This document shows positions 57,844 to 64,000 of a stretch of DNA of 64,000 nucleotides, piece by piece. Within the stretch, counting starts at the first letter, position 1. Each line of letters begins with the position of its first letter. Under the pieces are notes generated by a model that ran no database searches, was not told where the DNA came from, and worked only from the letters and a program-made list of their open reading frames with translations. The position numbers were made by a program, and so were the translations under genes. This DNA is from Salvia splendens (taxonomy: Eukaryota; Streptophyta; Magnoliopsida; Lamiales; Lamiaceae): NCBI RefSeq assembly GCF_004379255.2, contig NC_056036.1, positions 42,371,576 to 42,435,575 on the forward strand, given 5' to 3'.

Positions 57844-60800
57844 TGTAACGACCCGCTAAATCGATATTATTATAAACTATATTATTAGCTTGATTATCTA
57901 TATAAGTGACTTTTAAGCGATTAAATCCGAACTGCGATAGATCGTTGTTGTTGTTTGTTTTAACGTTTGGTAAGTGAATAAAACACGTAAATATGTTACA
58001 CCAATATGAATATAATAAATTTAAATGAATAAATAAATAAGACCCCAAAATTTAAAATTTTAATGTCCGATACATTCAACAAAAATCCAACAAAATTAAA
58101 TTTGTACATCATGCGTTTAAGAAAATCGGGTACTTCAACACGGACGGCCACGAACTTGAACCGATTATACCTACAACAAATTAAATGATTAAGTAAGCAA
58201 ATACTCAAATAAAAAAAAGAGAAATTAAATTATTAATATATATATATATATATATATATTTTTAAACATATCCGAGAAGGAACAATTGCCATTGCAGCAT
58301 TTAATGCTGCCTTAATGAGTAGTAGAAAAAAAGATGCTACATTAATGAATCTTACCAAGAAAGGATGATGCATTAATGAAGTGTGGAAAAAAAAATCCTT
58401 ATCCTTTGACACATATGGTGATTATTCTTGCAAGATAAATCTTTTATAAATGAGTACAATTACTCACTTTCTTTCACCAAAAAAAAAAAAAAAAGATCAC
58501 CATCATATATTCTCATTTCCCTTCACATAATCCCTTCACATAATCCCTTCACAAACCCCACATCAATCTCACAACAAATCCGAGCAGGGGAAGGAAGCAA
58601 TCCATCGAGACTTTTGCATATCATAAAGACTGACAAATTCACAATTCTCTTTCACAATCAAACAAAAGTAAGTACCACAACTCATTTATCCACATATTGA
58701 AATATTACATATAGACAATTTAGCACCTCGAGAACATAGTTGTTATAGCATCTGCTACCACAAGTTACAAGTTTAACAACATACTGTATTTTCACCAAAT
58801 CTTCATATAGGCATATACCACTCCAAATTCACCAAATTCAGTAAATAAAATAAAATAAAATCCTACTACCTTAATAACTAGAAAGAAGGAGAAAAACTTA
58901 CCTCTATGAATCTGTCGGATTCCGGCAGCGAGCTCGGCATCCCGGAGACGACGAAGGCAGCCTCACACCTCTATGACTTTCAATAAAATCTTGACAAATC
59001 TATAAAGTTTAAACACAAAACACATAAATGAAAGATTTAAATCTTTTTAGAAGATAAAAAAAAAAAGAGAAGAAGAGAAAGAAATTTAAGTATTTACCTT
59101 CCGGGAGTTCGGCGAGGAGGCGGCGGCCGGGGCTGGAGTGACGCCGGGAAGCTGCTCCGGTAGCACGAGGCGCGGAGGAGGGCGAAGCCGCCGCCTGTGC
59201 ATGCACAGTAGCGGCGGCGGCGGCGACAGATCCGGGAAAGGAAGAGGGAGCCGAGGGAGAGAAAGGAGAGGGTGAGGAAGGAGGCGACGGAGGCGGATCT
59301 GCGGCTCCGGCAGATCCGCGAGGCGGCTCCGGCAGATCCGCGAGGCAGCGCCGGCAGATCGGGGGGGAGAGAGAGAGAAGGCAGCGGCGTACGGTGAAGA
59401 GGGAGAGAAGAGAAAGGGAGAGATGAGGAGGAGGAAGAGAACACCGTCGGAGACGAAAACGGAAGCGGAGGCGGTGCCGGTGGGGTGGCTGGTCGACGAA
59501 TAGAAGAGGGAGATTTATCCTAAGTTTTGTGAAATTGGGGGAGAAGGTGAATAGTGATTAGGTGAGAGAGAGTAGTGATACGTGTGGTGGAAGGGGAGTA
59601 TATGGACTAATTTAGTTATTGAAATGGGCTAGTCTCTTTTCTCTAATTAGATGTTGGGCCTTTGGTTTTTAAAAGAATTGGGTCTCATTAAATTAAAGTA
59701 GATGATTTGTTTAGTTGGACTCCATTTATTTTATTTTGGGCTTTAAACTTTAAATTGGAGATATAAGGTGGGAAAATAATTTAGTTTTGGGCCGATAATT
59801 AATCGTGACGAATATTTAAATAATCTTCAGAATAATTCAAAGAGTGAATAATTTTATCTTAAGTCGGAAATAATTACGTCGAAGAGAAATAATTTGCGGG
59901 AATTTAATCATACACGCTTAACTAAATATTAGGATTAATTTCTACATCTTGGAGGAATTTTATCCTAAGTCCAAAGTAAATATATTTTTTTGAGGGAAAA
60001 TAATTTCAATTATTATTTTATGTGCTTAAATAATTTTGGGATTTTAATTCGATATCGTGGAGGGAAATACGAGGAGCCAACGGAAGAATTATGGGGGTAA
60101 GCGGCCGACCGGCGTCTCAAGCAACGCCTTGGGCGGCCGCCGAATAATCGAAAATACGGGAAAATCGAGAAACGAGATAAAAGACTTTAATGATGGTGCA
60201 TGCATTCTAATTTAAGTAGTTGTCCTTGAGTCTAATTAGGGTATTATTATATTGTGATATTTTTTAAAAAGGTACGTCCGCAAGTAAAATCGGAACGAAA
60301 GATTCAAGCTAAGGGAACTAAACATTCAAGGTGAGCTTTCTTATACTAAAAATACAAATTGTATTTTATGAAAACTTGAACACATGTTCGTGATTTTTAA
60401 AGATGTTGTCTTGCCATAAATGTTTTTGTGTATGATGCCTATCTGTTGGCTACGGCCAAGTGAATTATGAATGATGATATAAGTCGAATTCGGGTCCCAG
60501 TGAGGGTGGTGTCCCCACTCGGACTAGTGTACACAAGCTCCCTCTGCATGTTGGGCAGAGCAGGTGACCGAGGAAGGTGGCCACCTTCCCGGCACAAGAA
60601 TACCTCTGACATGTTGGGCAGAGAAGGTGACCGTGCGAGAACACCATCTCGACGGCACAATGTGATCAGATATGGCTAAGTACAGGAAAAAAAAAGGACT
60701 GCAGTCCAATGTGATATTATTAGTAAGCTCGGGTCTTTTCAACACCACCCCGAGTGTTACTGTGATGATGGCTTGACAATATTTTCAAATGTATATGTGT

Positions 60801-61140
60801 AATTGTCGGCAATGTGTTCACTGAGTACTTTTTGTACTCAGCCCTGTATATATTTCTAAATGTGCAGGTTGAGCAGCGAAGTGGTGGAGGAAGTGCTATT
60901 GAGACAAGACATTTAATTCAGTCAGATTTTGACTCTCGGAGGTTCATGTCTTCATACATGGAACCGCGTTCATTTGTTTCCGTTGTGCATCTTAAAAGAC
61001 TCAAGTCTATTTTGTTCAAAACTCTGATTTTATTTCGAGCTATGGTCGATTTGTATTTTCCCCTTTCTTCCCCGCTTCTTTAATCCTCCCCTAGTCGCGA
61101 TCAACCGTGTTTTCTATCCTTAGAAAATGCGGTCGTGACA
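57844..61140 (+). repeat. 3' LTR of the LARD-like element
   Basis: This LTR is 3297 bp and collinear with 51879-55174 throughout. Differences seen include lengths of A and TA runs, CTTATCAAG versus CTTACCAAG near 58350, and a few changes in the GC-rich block. The high identity points to a recent insertion. Confidence 0.93.
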
Positions 61141-61983
61141 GTAGTGCACATAATCAACGGACCCCTATCCGCACAAGGTGGGTGGGGCCGGCCCCGACAT
61201 GTTGGGGGCCTAGGCTAAAAGTGAAAAAAGGGCCCCTACGAACTAAATACTACTAGCACATAATTATCTTCGATGCTTGTACGATTGTAATTCCTATGTC
61301 CCACTCAAGATGTCCATCATTTCCTTTGTAGTTTATCTTACTCAAAGATATCCACTTTCTATATTTGAAAAATAATTTATCCTTTCTCGTTAAAATATTC
61401 AATCATGTTTTTCACTCTACTTTATCACACTCAACTACTCCATCTAAAATCTCATCTTATTCAAGAATGTGGTCATAATTGTATGACATAAATCGGAAAA
61501 TACAGATCAAATAATATTGAAATAATGTAACTCCTCCAGCATTTTGTGAAGCAAATTCATCACTAATTTAGAAAATAAAATTTCTCATTTGAAACAACCA
61601 ACTATTCCCAGATGAATTTAAGATTTATAGGTTATAAATAATATACTCAATTTAAAAAAGTAGTTCTGCTGTAAGAACTACACAAGAATAAAAGAATAAC
61701 CAAACCTGTAAAAAATGCATTACTTGAAGAACTACCTCAAGTGATAATCCTATATATCCCTCCCAAAACAATGAGCAGATCAAGATTTTCGCCACGATCC
61801 ACATCTTAATTGCTCGCCTCGTCCTACATAGCATACTGTAATTAAAGCATAAAAACAACGTGAGTGAAACGTTTCGTCACCATACATCAAAATTGAGCAA
61901 ATTTTCCAGATCGTAAGGAGAAAACAAGCATATGTTAGCTATTGAAGTGCACTTAAAAGCTTCCTCACCTATGACTCCGGTTT
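61141..61983. other. Intergenic and probable 3' UTR of the EF-hand gene
   Basis: 61165-61235 is an isolated GC-rich stretch (GGGGCCGGCCCC, TTGGGGGCCTAGGC) that looks like a transposon scrap. The remainder is AT-rich. The last few hundred bases before 61984 are likely 3' untranslated sequence of the minus-strand EF-hand gene. No other gene was recognised. Confidence 0.45.
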
Positions 61984-63316
61984 CTAACGGAACTCATCAT
62001 GCACTACATAATCACCACTGTCTTCATCCTCATTAAAGACACCAGTATAGAAAACATATGGACTCTCAATCATCTCTGCTAAGCTCAGACTTCCATCCCT
62101 GTCTCCGTCAGCCTGAAAAATTAGGAACCGGAAACTTCACCATTGTCTGATCAATTGCATATTTTATCAGCATGAAGTTACAATTTACTGTTAACATTCT
62201 AAAGGACTACTGGATTCTGTCCAACTGATCAATTGAAAAACTAAGGCCAAGTAGCGTTTTCTGTTAAAAAGTGGAGTGCACAAGATGAAAACCTTCGGAA
62301 TTATAATTCATCACTTCAATTAATACTTATTCTAACATATATTTTGAGAGCGCATAACAAGGTAGTTCTTTGAGAGGAAAATAGTACTCCCTCCGTTCGG
62401 CGGTAGTTGAGTCATTTCATTTTCTGCACTCGTTTTAGAAAATTGATAATAAATAGTTAAAGTGGAAAAAAAGTAAAGTAAGAGAGAGAATAATGTAGAT
62501 AAGACTCTTATCTAACTTATTTTGTCACTTACTTTACTCTTTCTCCTTTTTAACTATTTATTATGATTTTTCCAAAATGAGTGCAGAAAATGAAATGTCT
62601 CAACTACAGCGGAACGGAGGGAGTAGCTTTATCCCTTTTTTCGTTTCAAAATCTTTTTGTCGTCATGCAATAAAAAGGCTAATTCAAAATCAGTGACGGA
62701 ACCATCTGGGACTGGTTCCATCTGGGACGGAACCATCTGGGACTGGTAATGTCAGCCTCGAATGCATCAGCATGAGTATGTATCTACTATACCATCTGTA
62801 TAATGCATGGAAGTTCATGAAAATTGTTTTTTGCTCCTCGAAATCAACTCATCAAAATGTTTAGGATATTGAAGCATTTTATCAACAAGCAAGTAATACC
62901 TTAACTCGTAGAATGAAACTACTCATTGAAATCTAGTGTGTCAAGTACCTGGTGCAATATATGCTTTGTCTACTGTTTAGCATAGTAATGCTCCGGTGGG
63001 TGGAGCTTTTCAATAATGGGTAGTAATTCTACATCGGTCAAATATCTGCAGCAGACATAATAAGCTTAGCTACCATTCCAATCATAGAAGCATTTGATGA
63101 AACAAATAGGTCAAATAAAAAATAGATTATAGGCTTGGTTACCCATCACCGTCCTTATCAAGCAGGGCAAACAGCATCTTGGCTGAGGCCTCTTGTGAAT
63201 CGTCAGACTCATGCTCATCGGTATCGTGTGGCTCCACATAATTTCTAACCAGGTCAAATATCCTGTGGAAAAACTCTTCAAAATTGACCTTATCATCCTT
63301 GTCTCTATCCCTTTCC
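61984..63316 (-). CDS. Calumenin/reticulocalbin-like EF-hand protein, C-terminal exons, with in-frame TAG
   Basis: Three exons join in frame on the minus strand: 63316-63143, 63045-62949 and 62112-61984. They encode three canonical EF-hand loops: DRDKDDKVNFEE, DKDGDGYLTDVE (across a junction) and DGDRDGSLSLAE. Between them are FEEFFHRIFDLVRNYVEP and LLPIIEKLHPPEHYYAKQ; the end is SGDYVVHDEFR, where HDEF resembles an ER-retention signal as in the plant CREC-like proteins. Such proteins bind calcium in the secretory lumen. The codon after YYAKQ is TAG (62972-62970), where relatives continue with Gln-Ala-Asp. If real, the product loses its last EF-hand and the HDEF tail. The N-terminal exons lie beyond 64000, so signal peptide and start are unseen. 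Confidence 0.85.
62385..62625. mobile_element. Stowaway-like MITE in EF-hand gene intron
   Basis: The left end TACTCCCTCCGTTCGGCGGT and inverted right end TACTCCCTCCGTTCCGCTGT match closely, and the inverted repeat continues inward (GTTGAGTCATTTCATTTTCT versus CAGAAAATGAAATGTCTCAA). The element is 241 bp with near-perfect hairpin potential, so it is probably one of the youngest MITEs here. Confidence 0.85.
62695..62746. repeat. Short tandem repeat
   Basis: A ~31-bp unit beginning GACGGAACCATCTGGGACTG is present about 1.7 times within the intron of the EF-hand gene. GGAACCA and TGGTTCC form small inverted repeats within it. Confidence 0.6.
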
Positions 63317-64000
63317 CTGAAACAAACAAATCACAAATGATAGTAAAGTATCATATGAGCAACATGGCACGATGTAATACAGTGAGCTCTTCAGTCAGCT
63401 CATGGAGATAACTGCCGAAATGTATACAGACACAACAAAAGAAAATCATGAATTATGGCAATACGATATCTACTTATTAGTCTCTGTTGACTGGAGATCA
63501 TAAATTATCTTGCAACACCAAAATTGAAGACGCTAATTAATCACTTTTAATCAGCAAGTTCGGCTCATGTTTATAAAATGCTCTATACTTTAATTAACAC
63601 CCCAAATTAACTTGATTCGATTAGTGTATGCAAGAAACTCGATCATGCCAGTAAATATGTATCAAAATGTTCCACAATAACAAATGGATGATATAAACTT
63701 GAGTATAACAAATATAACACTGACAACTTTTGTTTGTATCTAAACATAAGAAAGTACGTATAAACCAATCACCATAACAATAAGAACAAATTACAGCTTC
63801 ATACGAACATTCAAAGTCGGGGACGTATATGCATAACTCTTCATAACTACATAGCCACATTCCTCTGAATAGCAAATATCATGTACCAATTTAAAATGTT
63901 AACAAAGTACAAATATCAAATCACTAGAAATCTATCTTTGGCAACGAGCTAATGTTAGAAGAATTTCATCTCGTATCAAGGATTTCAAACTTTAACACAG
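63317..64000 (-). other. Intron of the EF-hand gene (continues past the right edge)
   Basis: AT-rich sequence upstream of the acceptor at 63318-63317 on the minus strand. I found no further EF-hand exon in it; an 84-codon open frame at 63621-63875 has no EF-hand motif. Confidence 0.5.

Larger units (their letters stand above)
51879..61140 (+). mobile_element. LARD-like non-autonomous LTR retrotransposon (9.26 kb, chromovirus-derived)
   Basis: Two LTRs of about 3.3 kb (51879-55174 and 57844-61140) begin TGTAACGACCCGC and end GCGGTCGTGACA. A primer site TGGTATCAGAGC (tRNA-iMet) starts 3 bp inside the 5' LTR and a purine tract AAGGGGGATA ends 3 bp before the 3' LTR. The flanks are ATAGT on the left and GTAGT on the right, a 4-of-5 target duplication. 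The 2669-bp interior has no gag, protease, RT or integrase frame. Near its end one frame reads WELEEKYPEPFI and RDEISFKGD, like the last codons of Tekay-type chromovirus polyproteins. That makes it a large retrotransposon derivative that must borrow enzymes from a relative. Confidence 0.92.

Overview
The window is nuclear DNA of a flowering plant. The evidence is AT-rich intergenic sequence, GT-AG introns with plant-style branch and acceptor tracts, plant gene families (SHRUBBY-type VPS13, an HDEF-ending EF-hand protein, DUF6817 proteins, an oligopeptidase-B-like protease) and a dense layer of plant transposons. AT-rich introns and intergenic DNA suggest a eudicot. The species cannot be fixed from the sequence alone.

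Layout: (1) 1-15534, minus strand: the first 23 coding exons (1296 codons, all junctions in frame) of a VPS13-family lipid-transfer protein whose gene continues past the left edge; two Stowaway-like MITEs sit in its introns. (2) 15735-18821: AT-rich intergenic DNA with MITE remnants and a copy of part of a VPS13 intron. (3) 18822-24462: an old, broken Ty1/copia retrotransposon on the minus strand, itself cut by a hAT-type MITE with a perfect 8-bp target duplication. (4) 24463-33540: an intact single-exon DUF6817 gene, a retroelement LTR remnant, a reverse-strand DUF6817 pseudogene split by a solo LTR, a 2-kb foldback element nested inside a MITE, and a short third DUF6817 fragment. (5) 34120-40407, plus strand: an 11-exon serine oligopeptidase (S9A, oligopeptidase-B-like) of 770 residues. 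(6) 41333-45998: three PIF/Harbinger elements, two with broken transposase sequence, flanking a second intact DUF6817 gene at 42666-43964. (7) 46468-49914: a hAT MITE and a striking 1.2-kb foldback element with 9-bp target duplications and arrays of GACGCAT palindromes. (8) 51116-51301: a small gene for a 61-residue protein. (9) 51879-61140: a 9.3-kb LARD-like LTR element (3.3-kb LTRs, 2.7-kb interior without gag-pol). (10) 61984-63316, minus strand: the last three coding exons of a calumenin/reticulocalbin-like EF-hand gene, carrying an in-frame TAG.

The host genes show no operon-like or pathway link. VPS13 would act at membrane contact sites, the EF-hand protein in the secretory lumen, and the oligopeptidase in peptide turnover. 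The common theme is genome dynamics: local duplication and decay of the DUF6817 gene and successive nested transposon insertions, several of which can be ordered in time from target-site duplications.
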